Source: Colwellia sp. TT2012 (GTDB lineage Bacteria; Pseudomonadota; Gammaproteobacteria; Enterobacterales; Alteromonadaceae). From it: 64,000 nucleotides of DNA. Shown here piece by piece: positions 28,601 through 38,021 of this stretch. The stretch lies in contig NZ_LJYX01000021.1 in NCBI RefSeq assembly GCF_001440345.1, positions 1 through 64,000 on the forward strand, in the 5' to 3' direction. The notes under the pieces were generated by a model that was not told the DNA's origin, did no database searches, and worked only from the letters and a program-made list of their open reading frames with translations. A program made the translations under genes and the position numbers. Position 1 is the stretch's first letter, and each line of letters begins with the position of its first letter.

Positions 28601-30487
28601 TTAAACAATGGCCATATCACCTTTACTTTGTAACCATGCTTTACGGTCACCGGCGCGCTTTTTCGATAACAACATGTCCATTAATTCCATGGTTTCACCG
28701 TAATCATCAACGGTGAGTTGCACTAAGCGACGAGTATTAGGATCCATGGTAGTTTCTCGTAATTGCAAGGGGTTCATTTCACCCAAGCCTTTAAAGCGTT
28801 GCACGTTAACTTTACCGCGTTTTTTCTCGGCTTCAAGTCTATCTAGAATGCCTTCTTTTTCCGCTTCATCTAAGGCGTAAAATACTTCTTTACCAATATC
28901 AATACGGTATAAAGGTGGCATGGCAACATAGATATGACCTTGTTGTACTAGTGGAAAAAAATGTTGAGTAAATAAGGCACACAATAAGGTGGCAATATGC
29001 AGTCCATCGGAATCGGCATCCGCTAGGATACAAATTTTACCATAACGTAGCTCTGATAAGTCATCACTGTCAGGATCAATCCCTAACGCTATTGAGATAT
29101 TATGTACTTCTTCCGAGGCTAATATTTGCCCTGAGTCAACCTCCCAAGTGTTTAATATTTTACCGCGCAGTGGCATAATGGCTTGAAATTCACGATCGCG
29201 TGCTTGTTTAGCACTACCGCCAGCAGAGTCACCTTCCACTAAAAACAGCTCAGTTCTGGCTAGGTCTTGACTACTGCAATCGGTTAATTTACCGGGTAAA
29301 GCCGGACCCGAGGTGATTTTTTTTCTGACTACTTTTTTACTGGCGCGCATGCGTTTTTGCGCGTTATTGATACAAAACTCTGCCAGTGCTTCCGCTTTAT
29401 CGGTGTGCTCATTGAGCCACAAACTAAAAGCATCTTTTACCACACCAGAAACAAAGGCGGCACATTTACGGGACGATAATCGTTCTTTAGTCTGCCCGGC
29501 AAATTGTGGATCTTGTATCTTAATAGATAAGATATAACTACATTTATCCCAAATATCATCTGGGGTTAATTTTACCCCACGCGGTAAAATATTACGAAAT
29601 TCACAAAATTCGCGCATCGAGTCAAGCAGCCCTTGGCGTAGGCCATTAACATGAGTACCACCAACAATAGTTGGAATTAAGTTAACATAACTTTCCCCGA
29701 CCCCTTCGCCACCTTCGGTTAACCAAGTAACCGCCCAATCGGCCGTTTCATGTTGAGAGGTAAAACTGCCAATAAAAGGCTGTTCCGGTAAGGATATATA
29801 GTCTTTTATTGAATCTTGTAAATAATCGGTCAGACCGTATTCATAACACCATAGATATTTTTTATCTTCAATTTGGTCATGAAATTTAATGGTTAAGCCA
29901 GGGCATAATACCGCTTTAGCTTTAAGTAAATGGGTGAGGTGACGAACCGAAAACTTAGCGGTATCAAAATAGCTAGCATCGGGCCAAAATTTAACACTGG
30001 TGCCGGTATTACGTTTTCCTACCGTGCCAGTTTCTCGCAGCTCTTCAACTTTTTCGCCCTTTTCAAAGGCCATTTCATAGACTTTACCGTCTCGTCTAAT
30101 ACTGACATCAACCCGAGTTGACAAGGCATTAACTACGGAAATACCTACTCCATGTAACCCCCCTGAAAACTGATAGCTTTTATTAGAAAATTTACCACCC
30201 GCGTGCAGTTTACAAAAGATAAGTTCAACCCCGGAGACACCTTCTTCCGGATGAATATCGATCGGCATACCGCGACCATCATCAATTATTTCAAGTGACT
30301 GATCCTGGTATAAAATAACACTAATATTTTTTGCATGCCCCGCAAGTGCTTCATCTACTGAGTTATCAATAACCTCTTGACCTAAATGATTGGGTCGTGT
30401 GGTATCGGTATACATGCCCGGGCGGCGGCGAACTGGTTCTAGGCCACTGAGTACTTCAATGGAATCGGAATTGTATTGGTCAGTCAT
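28601..30487 (-). CDS. parE: DNA topoisomerase IV subunit B
   Basis: 628 residues, normal for ParE. It is the ATPase partner of ParC. The GHKL ATPase region includes EVIDNSVDEALAGHA, DDGRGMP and GGLHGVGISVVNALS. The TOPRIM region has LVEGDSAGGSAKQARDR, LRGKILN and DADSDGLHI. The end is MDMLLSKKRAGDRKAWLQ. It is the last gene of the conserved order nudF-yqiB-cpdA-yqiA-parE. Confidence 0.97.
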   Translation of the reverse strand: MTDQYNSDSIEVLSGLEPVRRRPGMYTDTTRPNHLGQEVIDNSVDEALAGHAKNISVILYQDQSLEIIDDGRGMPIDIHPEEGVSGVELIFCKLHAGGKFSNKSYQFSGGLHGVGISVVNALSTRVDVSIRRDGKVYEMAFEKGEKVEELRETGTVGKRNTGTSVKFWPDASYFDTAKFSVRHLTHLLKAKAVLCPGLTIKFHDQIEDKKYLWCYEYGLTDYLQDSIKDYISLPEQPFIGSFTSQHETADWAVTWLTEGGEGVGESYVNLIPTIVGGTHVNGLRQGLLDSMREFCEFRNILPRGVKLTPDDIWDKCSYILSIKIQDPQFAGQTKERLSSRKCAAFVSGVVKDAFSLWLNEHTDKAEALAEFCINNAQKRMRASKKVVRKKITSGPALPGKLTDCSSQDLARTELFLVEGDSAGGSAKQARDREFQAIMPLRGKILNTWEVDSGQILASEEVHNISIALGIDPDSDDLSELRYGKICILADADSDGLHIATLLCALFTQHFFPLVQQGHIYVAMPPLYRIDIGKEVFYALDEAEKEGILDRLEAEKKRGKVNVQRFKGLGEMNPLQLRETTMDPNTRRLVQLTVDDYGETMELMDMLLSKKRAGDRKAWLQSKGDMAIV

Positions 30488-30578
30488 GTGAAACTCAATT
30501 TAATCGCGGTTAAAAGGTCTGGTTTGCGAGTATTTGCCTTAGCGACGGCAGCTAGTGCAATGCTCATTTTATTAGTGG

Positions 30579-31172
30579 TTAATCAAGTTGAAAGAAGTCA
30601 GTTATGGTGGCTAAGCATTTATCAAAATTGATAAAACTATGATCACCCCCCCTTTGAACTATTAATCGACAATGTTGATATTTTTCCACAGCTTGTTGGT
30701 AATTTAACACTTCATCCCCCGTTTGTACCATAACTAGGTAATTATTTTTTTGCTGACCAGCAATTGTTGGCGCACTTTGCTTTAATGCTTTTAGTTGCAA
30801 CATATGCTCTGCGGTCACCTGGTACACTTCTTGGGTGTAGGGGTTAACTTGTTCACCGATATAGTCATGCAGTAATTCATCGGGTGTTATCGCCGGATTC
30901 ACTAACACTGCTAAATAATGATACTTTTCTGCCAGATAACTGGCAAAGTAGCCACCTAGCGAAGAGCCGATTAAATACCATTGGCTGTGATAATTGTGCT
31001 GTTCAATAAGTTGCTCTAATTGAGTAATAGCCTTAGCGGGTGTGGACGCTAATTGTGGACAGAAAAAACCGATCGCTGGATAGTTTTTGGCTAAGTAATG
31101 GCGGGTTTGTTCGGCTTTTAGCGACAAAGGCGAAGAATTAAAGCCATGAATATAGAGAATATTTTTTTGCAT
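30579..31172 (-). CDS. yqiA: YqiA-type esterase (alpha/beta hydrolase)
   Basis: 197 residues. YIHGFNSSP near the start forms the oxyanion region. The nucleophile elbow is IGSSLGGYFA with Ser near 69-70, and the catalytic acid and His are probably in TGDEVLNY and GGDHSF. E. coli YqiA hydrolyses short acyl esters and its true substrate is not settled. It lies just upstream of parE, as in most relatives. Confidence 0.9.
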   Translation of the reverse strand: MQKNILYIHGFNSSPLSLKAEQTRHYLAKNYPAIGFFCPQLASTPAKAITQLEQLIEQHNYHSQWYLIGSSLGGYFASYLAEKYHYLAVLVNPAITPDELLHDYIGEQVNPYTQEVYQVTAEHMLQLKALKQSAPTIAGQQKNNYLVMVQTGDEVLNYQQAVEKYQHCRLIVQRGGDHSFINFDKCLATITDFFQLD

Positions 31173-31279
31173 TATTACGTTTTTATGATTAAGAATTTTT
31201 AATTATTAAATAGCTGTCCTGCCTAGAAAAGTTACCATAACGCTGACATTTACTAAAGCCTACTTTATAAATCACTGTT

Positions 31280-32110
31280 TTATAAGTTAATAACATCACT
31301 ATCAAGCTGGCCATTGGGGTATAAATAAAAAACCCGATAACCCGGGCCTTTAGCTAAAGCGGCAACACCATCGACGCTAGGATCAAATTGTATTGATGTT
31401 GCTGGGCAAGTATACAAGGTTACCGGCGCCTTAACCTGTGTCAACTGAGCGGTTGCAGTATCGGCAGTTTTAACTGCTTGTTTACTTTGCTTAGTGAGTT
31501 GCATAGCACTATGAACATGCCCACAGGCAATCGCTTTAATATTGTCAAAATTATCAATAGCTTGCCAAAAAATCGTTTTGTTTTTCAAACCATGTTTATC
31601 AATAAAATAACCCACGTCTATGGGATGATGATGCATCATAACGAGCTGATGTTTATCTGCTTTGATAGCCTTTTGTAATTTCACTAAAGCTTGCTCAGCG
31701 ACATAACCTGCAGGTGTTGCACTTTTACTATCAAGAAGTTGCACTTGCCAATGCGGGTGTTCAATGGTGATGTCTGCTGAAAACGGCGCACTCGATAAAT
31801 ACTTAGCTAATAGCTCTGGCTCATCGTGATTACCCGCCAGATAATATATAGGTACAGCGATACCACACTCATGAACGAGATCAACAAAATTTTGGTAGGA
31901 CTGTTCGCTGTGATCTTGCGTCAAATCACCGGTAAAAATGATATAGTCTATTTGTCGGTTATGACAGATACTCAATAATACTTTTCTTAGGTTGGCCAGA
32001 ACATTATGGCCATGGTGCAGACCATTGACTGATGAAAACAAATGACTATCACTTATTTGCGCCAAAACGATGGGTTTATTTTCGGGTGAGTGAGCTTCAG
32101 TCAAGTTCAT
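31280..32110 (-). CDS. cpdA: 3',5'-cyclic-AMP phosphodiesterase
   Basis: 276 residues, class III cyclic nucleotide phosphodiesterase. The two-metal motifs are all present: AQISDSHLF, FTGDLTQDHS, LAGNHDEP, MMHHHP and CGHVHSAM. It hydrolyses cAMP to AMP and so tunes CRP signalling. The operon position between yqiB and yqiA agrees with E. coli. The stretch of about 40 residues near 205-245 is richer in Ala/Thr/Lys than usual and may be a surface insert. Confidence 0.93.
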   Translation of the reverse strand: MNLTEAHSPENKPIVLAQISDSHLFSSVNGLHHGHNVLANLRKVLLSICHNRQIDYIIFTGDLTQDHSEQSYQNFVDLVHECGIAVPIYYLAGNHDEPELLAKYLSSAPFSADITIEHPHWQVQLLDSKSATPAGYVAEQALVKLQKAIKADKHQLVMMHHHPIDVGYFIDKHGLKNKTIFWQAIDNFDNIKAIACGHVHSAMQLTKQSKQAVKTADTATAQLTQVKAPVTLYTCPATSIQFDPSVDGVAALAKGPGYRVFYLYPNGQLDSDVINL

Positions 32111-32128
32111 AAGTTAACAGACCCTAAT

Positions 32129-32623
32129 TTAAGAATGCAACTCAACATTCACTTGTCCTAAACGCAAACATAAATGTAACCACTCATTTAAAAACTGATT
32201 AGTTTGCTGCTTTTCATCTTGCTGGTGCATTTGACTATTGGGGTAATCGTAACGCGGTTTTACTTGCCTAATATCTTGCGTGGCAAGTACTTCCGCCATG
32301 CGAGCATCATGGTACAAACGAATAGTCATACGAGGGTGCAGTGCACTGGCAACAACACTGGCAATATTTTTAAGCCTATGGTGTAAGCTTTCCTGCTCAA
32401 AGCAAATGACTGAGGTATAAGGAGTGACCTCTGTTATTGTTACCTTATAGGAGAGCAAGTCACTGATAAAAAAATGACGCACGTCACCAAGCGCTGTCTT
32501 ATCCGCTAATACTTTTAGTAATAACATGTAATTGTTGGCGCATAAGCTCATCAAGCTAACTAAGTTAGGTTGGTAATTTTTTCTAATCCCGTTAACCAAG
32601 GCTCGGTTAGGAAAAAAACTCAT
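32129..32623 (-). CDS. yqiB: DUF1249 protein YqiB
   Basis: 164 residues. It matches YqiB/DUF1249: an N-terminal helical LMSLCANNYMLLLKVL, then a beta-rich centre and HDARMAEVLATQ...RYDYPN. The function is unknown. It lies 18 bases upstream of cpdA and 23 downstream of nudF, so it is almost certainly co-transcribed with them. Confidence 0.88.
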   Translation of the reverse strand: MSFFPNRALVNGIRKNYQPNLVSLMSLCANNYMLLLKVLADKTALGDVRHFFISDLLSYKVTITEVTPYTSVICFEQESLHHRLKNIASVVASALHPRMTIRLYHDARMAEVLATQDIRQVKPRYDYPNSQMHQQDEKQQTNQFLNEWLHLCLRLGQVNVELHS

Positions 32624-32646
32624 AGCTGCCTCTTAGCTACTAGCCA

Positions 32647-33333
32647 TTAAAAATCGCTACCTTTAGTAGCTATAGCTTTTGTAGCAGTATTTTTAACAGA
32701 GAGTGATTGATAGTTCATTGCTAGCCATTGTAACCCGATAATAGTAGCGGCGTTAGTGATTTTACCCCGTGCTAATAAGTCTAGCGCCTTAGTGCGACTG
32801 ACAAGGTGTAACAAGATATCTTCATTTTCTGCGTCTAAGCCATAAACTTGGCCATCATCGACTTTATTACTGTCAAAATGTGCCAAATAGAGATGAATAC
32901 GTTCACTCATACCGCCAGGGCTAGAAAGGTATTGCATGATCGGTTGTAAGTTATCGGCACTAAGGCTGATATTAGCTTCCTCTTTAGCTTCTCGTATGGC
33001 GACTTCGATTGGACTTTCGTTTTCATCAAACATACCAGCAATAAACTCTAATAACCAAGGGCTATCTTCTCCCCTGATGGCGCCAGCACGAAATTGCTCT
33101 ATTAACAGCAGCTTATCTTGCTTGACATCATAAGGCATAACAACGACAGCATCACCACGCTCAAAAACTTCCCGGGTAAATTTCTGACTTTGCTGCCCTG
33201 AAAAAAGTTTATGCTGCAGGGTATATTCATTCATTTTAAAAAAGCCCTGATACTTGGTTTCAACAGAGTGCACCAACACCTGCTCATTATCGAATTGCAG
33301 CATAGCTAAGGGTTTATCTTTATTAATTGTCAT
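32647..33333 (-). CDS. nudF: ADP-ribose pyrophosphatase
   Basis: 228 residues, first gene of the nudF-yqiB-cpdA-yqiA-parE run. The Nudix box begins at GMFDENESP and continues to REAKEEANI. The catalytic R-E...E-E residues are all kept, but the usual Gly after EEA is Asn. It hydrolyses ADP-ribose to AMP and ribose-5-phosphate. The N-terminal domain includes FTREVFERGDAVVVMPYD, typical of NudF dimers. It is divergent from tolC, as in E. coli. Confidence 0.93.
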   Translation of the reverse strand: MTINKDKPLAMLQFDNEQVLVHSVETKYQGFFKMNEYTLQHKLFSGQQSQKFTREVFERGDAVVVMPYDVKQDKLLLIEQFRAGAIRGEDSPWLLEFIAGMFDENESPIEVAIREAKEEANISLSADNLQPIMQYLSSPGGMSERIHLYLAHFDSNKVDDGQVYGLDAENEDILLHLVSRTKALDLLARGKITNAATIIGLQWLAMNYQSLSVKNTATKAIATKGSDF

Positions 33334-33475
33334 CCAATATCTCGTTCAAAAATAATTTGTTACACTAGTAAACAGTTATTTTATTTGGTTAATTTAAAAA
33401 TCCATGTAGGATACTCTACCAACGAATAACCATAAATGAATAATAAGAGTAATACACCCAAGGAATTCCTTACTC

Positions 33476-34855
33476 ATGAAAAAAACACTAAGCACCCTAA
33501 TTATTGCGATAACCGCTGCTTTTAGCAGTACACATGCCCAAGCTGATGATTTACTGAGCGTTTATCACCAAGCTTTATTAAACGATCCTGTGGTACTTAA
33601 AGCACAAGCGCAGTTTATGATAGTAAAAGAAGATATTGAGCAAGCCCGCTCAGTATTATTACCACAAATTAATGCCTCTGGTGGAATTTCCATTAGTGAA
33701 CGTGAATCACAGCAGTCTCAACTAGTGGGCTCTGATGTGATTGTCTATGATACTACCTCCAATACTGATGCAACCAGTTTTGGAGCCAATTTAAACATGC
33801 AACTTTATCAACACGATAGCTGGTTGCGTTTAGGTAGCGCAAAAAAAGCAGCCCATCAAAGTGATTTAACTTACCAAGTTGCCAAACAAGATTTAATTAC
33901 TCGTGTAGCTAAAGCTTACTTCGACTTGTTAAGCACTAAAGATGATTTAGTCTTTGCCCGGGCTGAAAAAGATGCCATTGCCCGCCAACTTGAGCAAACA
34001 AAACAACGTTTTTCAGTAGGCCTAACGGCAATAACTGATGTTTATGAAGCACAAGCGCAATTTGATAGTGCTATTACCGAAGAAATTCGCGCAGAAAATG
34101 CCATTTTCCAAGCAGAAGAAGAGTTACGGGTAATTACCAATACATACCCGAGAAATATTAGCGTATTAAACACTGAACGTTTTAGCACTAGCACACCTAT
34201 ACCGAATAGTGCCGATGAATGGCAAGTTACCGCTGAAGCAAAAAATCTTGACTTAATTGCCGCGAGAGTCGGTATTGATCTTGCTAGGGACAGTATTAAT
34301 ATTGCTCGTGCGGGTCATTATCCAACCTTAAGTCTAAACGGTAACTGGGGCAGCGGTAAAAGCAAAACCAGCGTTGAGGCGCTAGGTTTCAATCAAGACT
34401 TTGATGAAACGCCCTATTTCGATAACTACTCGGTGGGTATTACCTTAAACGTGCCTATTTACTCGGGTGGCGCCATACAAAGCTCAGTGCGCCAAGCACA
34501 AAGTCGCTTTGTTCTTGCTAGCCAAGATTTATCTTTAATCCACCGCGGCGTTGTTCGCACCACACGTAATGCCTACAATACCGTTATTGCCGCTATTTCT
34601 GCGATAAAAGCCTTTGAACAATCGGTATTAAGTGCCCAAAAAGCACTGGAAGCGACTGAAGCAGGCTTTGAGGTTGGTACTCGTACCATAGTTGATGTCT
34701 TAGACAGTACCCGTAATTTATATAACGCTAAACGTAACTTATCGTCGACACGTTATGCCTATATTCAAAACGTTTTATTATTGAAACGGGCGGCTGGTAC
34801 TATTACCGATGAAGATTTAACGGCTATTAACTCGGGTTTAATGCAAGTTAATTAG
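33476..34855 (+). CDS. tolC: TolC-family outer-membrane channel
   Basis: 459 residues with a signal sequence (AAFSSTHAQA, cut near residue 23). It has two repeats of the OEP fold: DDLLSVYHQALLNDPVV at the start of the mature chain, long helices with TRVAKAYFDLLSTKDDL, and NVPIYSGGAIQSSVRQAQ in the second half. It forms the trimeric exit duct for efflux pumps and type I secretion. The start codon at 33476 suits the signal peptide. The position divergent from nudF marks it as the main tolC. Confidence 0.93.
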   Translation: MKKTLSTLIIAITAAFSSTHAQADDLLSVYHQALLNDPVVLKAQAQFMIVKEDIEQARSVLLPQINASGGISISERESQQSQLVGSDVIVYDTTSNTDATSFGANLNMQLYQHDSWLRLGSAKKAAHQSDLTYQVAKQDLITRVAKAYFDLLSTKDDLVFARAEKDAIARQLEQTKQRFSVGLTAITDVYEAQAQFDSAITEEIRAENAIFQAEEELRVITNTYPRNISVLNTERFSTSTPIPNSADEWQVTAEAKNLDLIAARVGIDLARDSINIARAGHYPTLSLNGNWGSGKSKTSVEALGFNQDFDETPYFDNYSVGITLNVPIYSGGAIQSSVRQAQSRFVLASQDLSLIHRGVVRTTRNAYNTVIAAISAIKAFEQSVLSAQKALEATEAGFEVGTRTIVDVLDSTRNLYNAKRNLSSTRYAYIQNVLLLKRAAGTITDEDLTAINSGLMQVN

Positions 34856-34884
34856 TCTCATGGTGCTTTAGTTTATGCAGCCAT

Positions 34885-34926
34885 TAAAAAAGCCCTAAGC
34901 AATACCTTTGCTTAGGGCTTTTTTGT
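34885..34926 (+). terminator. rho-independent terminator
   Basis: AGCCCTAAGCAA and TTTGCTTAGGGCT arms around TACC, with A-run before and T6 after. It lies between tolC and a convergent glycosyltransferase. Confidence 0.9.
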
Positions 34927-34956
34927 CTTTATTACTTTGCTAATGCCGAGTTGAGG

Positions 34957-36054
34957 TTACATCAGTGCTTTTAGGAATCTAGTCAGCTCTTTCGCTTCTC
35001 GTTCAACAGAATAATGTTCTTCAACACGTTGACGACCAGAAAGGCCCATTTTCGCCAGCTTAGTTTCATCACCCAGAAGCAAGGCCATTTTATCGGTCAC
35101 TGCCGCCAAATCATTTACCGGTACCACATAACCATCAATTCCTTGACGAATAACTTCTGGCCATGCTCCTGCTTCACTGGCAAGTACAGCTGCGCTACTA
35201 CTCATGGCTTCAAGAATAGTTAAACCAAAACCTTCACTTTCGCTCAGGGCAACCACAAGTGATAAGCTGCTAAATATTTTAGGGATATCAGTAAAGTCCT
35301 GCTCACCAACAAAAACTATCCGTTCAGACAAGCCAGCTTTAGCAATGCTATCACGTAGCTCTTGGGCATATTTTTCATGCTTGGCGGCAATACCACCAAC
35401 AATAACCGCAGTGTAATCAGGATGGTCTTTTAATATTGCAATGCAGCTTTGCACAAAGAGGTGGACACCTTTTTGTTTTCTCACGCGTCCAAGAATCGCA
35501 ATACCACGCTTACCTTTTCTTTGGTTGGGCGCTAATAAGTTAAGTGTTTGCCAAGCTTGTTGTTTATCTTTGCTCGCCACATAAGCATTAGTATTTACGC
35601 CATGATAAATGACGGCACTGGGCGGTTTTTCTAAATAGCTGGCTGAGGCTTTACACATGGCGATTACAGCATCCATACGTCTTGTTAACCAACAGGTAAA
35701 GCTAGCACGTTTTCGCTGAGCGGCAGAGCTGAAAACCAACTTTATTTTGGCTCTAAAAAGGTATTTCAACACGAGGCCTTGAATCATCTCATCAACCCGT
35801 CGGGCATGAAAAACACGAAACTTACCATTGGCTAAAGGACGTTGACACATTTTTACTACTTGCCAAAAACTAATGGCTAAACTGGCATCAGTTAAGTTGT
35901 TTCTTCCCATGACGCGTAATGGCATCATATCCTTTTGGTAGGCGACCACTTGCAACATAGTTGAAGTAATGCCGGAAAAATTCCGTTTTGAATTGCCAAT
36001 AATAAGCTCAATTTCGCTATTGCTTACCTCTTGGTTAACCACTGTTGTCATCAA
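34957..36054 (-). CDS. GT4-type glycosyltransferase (probable LPS core)
   Basis: 365 residues, GT-B fold. The C-terminal donor-binding half shows GRVRKQKGVHLFVQS and ALSESEGFGLTILEAMSS (E-x7-E), the retaining GT4 signature. It has no signal or membrane helix; the basic N-terminal half would associate with the inner membrane. It lies head to head with a lipid A-type acyltransferase gene (start-to-start gap about 165 bases), which suggests a role in lipopolysaccharide core assembly. The sugar is not predictable. Confidence 0.82.
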   Translation of the reverse strand: MMTTVVNQEVSNSEIELIIGNSKRNFSGITSTMLQVVAYQKDMMPLRVMGRNNLTDASLAISFWQVVKMCQRPLANGKFRVFHARRVDEMIQGLVLKYLFRAKIKLVFSSAAQRKRASFTCWLTRRMDAVIAMCKASASYLEKPPSAVIYHGVNTNAYVASKDKQQAWQTLNLLAPNQRKGKRGIAILGRVRKQKGVHLFVQSCIAILKDHPDYTAVIVGGIAAKHEKYAQELRDSIAKAGLSERIVFVGEQDFTDIPKIFSSLSLVVALSESEGFGLTILEAMSSSAAVLASEAGAWPEVIRQGIDGYVVPVNDLAAVTDKMALLLGDETKLAKMGLSGRQRVEEHYSVEREAKELTRFLKALM

Positions 36055-36219
36055 AAATCTCTAAATACCCATTATTAGTTTAATGGCGCCATTCTACGGT
36101 AAAACCCCACTTAAGTACCACTTAAGTACCGCTTAAGTACTAAATAACTTCATTGCCCTAGACAAACTAACTTGCGTATAATCAAACATAGTTAAAATAA
36201 AGATCAAAAGAGAAATACA

Positions 36220-37155
36220 TTGAGCAAAAATAACGTGTTACAACCTAATTTTAAGTTATCTTTTTTATTACCAAAATACTGGTTAACTTGGCTAGCTGTT
36301 TTTATCCTTTACAGCATTTCTTGGCTACCGTTCAAATTACAACTAGCCATGGGGCGGGTTTTAGGTCGATTACTATTTAACATTGCCTCAAAAAGAAAAC
36401 ATGTTGCCCTGACTAATTTACGACTGTGTTTTCCTGAGAAAGACGAACAAGAACTACAGCGTATTTTAAAAAAGAACTTTGAAAATACTGGTATCGCCTT
36501 ATTTGAAACGGGTATGGGCTGGTGGTGGCCAAATTGGCGCATAGCAAGAAAAGTAAAAGTCATTGGTGCCCACCATATAACCTCGGCACAAGCACAAGGT
36601 AATGGTGTACTTGTCTTAGGCATGCATAACTTAAGCTTAGAAATGTGTGCTCGAGGTGCAGGAATAGACAATCCTTTAGTGGTGTTTTATCGCCCCCATA
36701 ACAACCCGTTAATGGAATTTTTTCAGCACAGAGGTAGAGCAAGATCCAATAAATACATGTTAGGCAAGCGCGATGTTAAAGGCTTACTACGCGCACTGAA
36801 TAATAAAGAGGCTTGTGCCTACCTACCCGATCAAGACTACGGCCGTAATAAAAGCCTCTTTGTGCCATTTTTTGCGGTAAAAGAAACGGCAACCACAACC
36901 GGTACCCTTATTTTTGCCCGTAAAAGAAACACTAAAACCATGATGATGATTCCGCGAAGAAATGCCGATGATAGTGGCTACACCGTTGAGGTTTCACCGC
37001 TAGAAAACTTTCCAACAAAAAATGACCAACAAGACTTAATCACCATAAACCAAGCGCTAGAAAAAGCGATTATGGTTCAGCCCGAACAGTATCTATGGCT
37101 ACATAGACGATTTAAGACCAGACCTAACCCAGAAGACGCCTCATTATATAACTAA
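36220..37155 (+). CDS. lipid A biosynthesis lauroyl/myristoyl acyltransferase (LpxL/LpxM family)
   Basis: 311 residues beginning at TTG after AAGAGAAATACA. There is an N-terminal membrane anchor (about 20-45), then the LPLAT core: HX4E catalytic motif in MHNLSLE (His136, Glu141) and YRPHNNPLMEFFQHRGR for the phosphate. It transfers an acyl chain from acyl-ACP to a Kdo-lipid A precursor at the inner face of the inner membrane. Whether it is the LpxL or the LpxM step cannot be decided here. Confidence 0.88.
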   Translation: MSKNNVLQPNFKLSFLLPKYWLTWLAVFILYSISWLPFKLQLAMGRVLGRLLFNIASKRKHVALTNLRLCFPEKDEQELQRILKKNFENTGIALFETGMGWWWPNWRIARKVKVIGAHHITSAQAQGNGVLVLGMHNLSLEMCARGAGIDNPLVVFYRPHNNPLMEFFQHRGRARSNKYMLGKRDVKGLLRALNNKEACAYLPDQDYGRNKSLFVPFFAVKETATTTGTLIFARKRNTKTMMMIPRRNADDSGYTVEVSPLENFPTKNDQQDLITINQALEKAIMVQPEQYLWLHRRFKTRPNPEDASLYN

Positions 37156-37309
37156 CTGTTTATTAACATTATTAATAAAATAACGCCCCTTCTTCAATGA
37201 ATGCCTTAAGGGGAAATAGAGAGGACAGTTGTATAAACATTAAACTTTGCGTAAAGTAAGCTAACTTCACTATAATTAAAGTAATGAATACAAAGGTGTT
37301 GATTAACCG

Positions 37310-38008
37310 ATGAACTTTTGGCTGCGAAACATTATCTTAGGACTTTTCCTGACCGTACTGGCTTGGGGCTTTTTTGCCAACCAAGACTTTTTGCTGTCCC
37401 TTGATGCCTCCTTAGGCAAGGGTGATGAAAGCACAATAACTGCCAGCGAATCGACTGTCGCCTCTGTGTCCCAAGAGCCCAAAAGTAGCTCGAAAAATTA
37501 CCAGCAAGGCCGGACATCAACCAATGCTGCAGCGCTTGGATTATCTAAGTTTTATGCCAATTTATACGGCGATATGGATGGCAAAGGCCCTAAAATCCGC
37601 AATAATATTGTTTACCTACCCGAGCCAAAAGGTGACTTAACTAAATTATTGCAAGCGAGAGAAATGGTGGTACTGCCTTATAAAAAAAATTGGCAGGGTA
37701 GTATTGAATCTCGTCCCTTTAGACGCGGTGAAACCTTAAATCGAAAACTTGCCGAATATTCTGACAAAGATGGTATCGATTTAATTTGGTGGTTAAACCG
37801 AGATTATGTGGTAAAAGACCCCTTTAGAATTGAAAAGAACATCTTAACAACTACCTTTCAGATAGCTAAAGCCATTGAGGGCCACTTTGAATCAGGCCTT
37901 TCTATTTTCTTTTGTTATCGCCAACGCGCTATTGTCGTTATTGAAAGTGCGCCCCAGCCGTTTTTGGATGAGGAGTGTATTTTACTTGCCAGTGAAAATC
38001 CTTATTAA
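37310..38008 (+). CDS. membrane-anchored protein with TcpQ-like C-terminal domain
   Basis: 232 residues. One N-terminal transmembrane helix (about 7-24) is followed by a Ser/Thr-rich linker to about residue 70. The last 100 residues (RRGETLNRKLAEYSDKDGID, IDLIWWLNRDYVV) resemble the TcpQ/PilL-type domain found with secretins and type IV pili. It probably lies in the periplasm. There are no pilus genes nearby, so its partner is unknown. It ends 13 bases before convergent glnE. Confidence 0.65.
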   Translation: MNFWLRNIILGLFLTVLAWGFFANQDFLLSLDASLGKGDESTITASESTVASVSQEPKSSSKNYQQGRTSTNAAALGLSKFYANLYGDMDGKGPKIRNNIVYLPEPKGDLTKLLQAREMVVLPYKKNWQGSIESRPFRRGETLNRKLAEYSDKDGIDLIWWLNRDYVVKDPFRIEKNILTTTFQIAKAIEGHFESGLSIFFCYRQRAIVVIESAPQPFLDEECILLASENPY

Positions 38009-38021
38009 TCCTTGTTATTCA

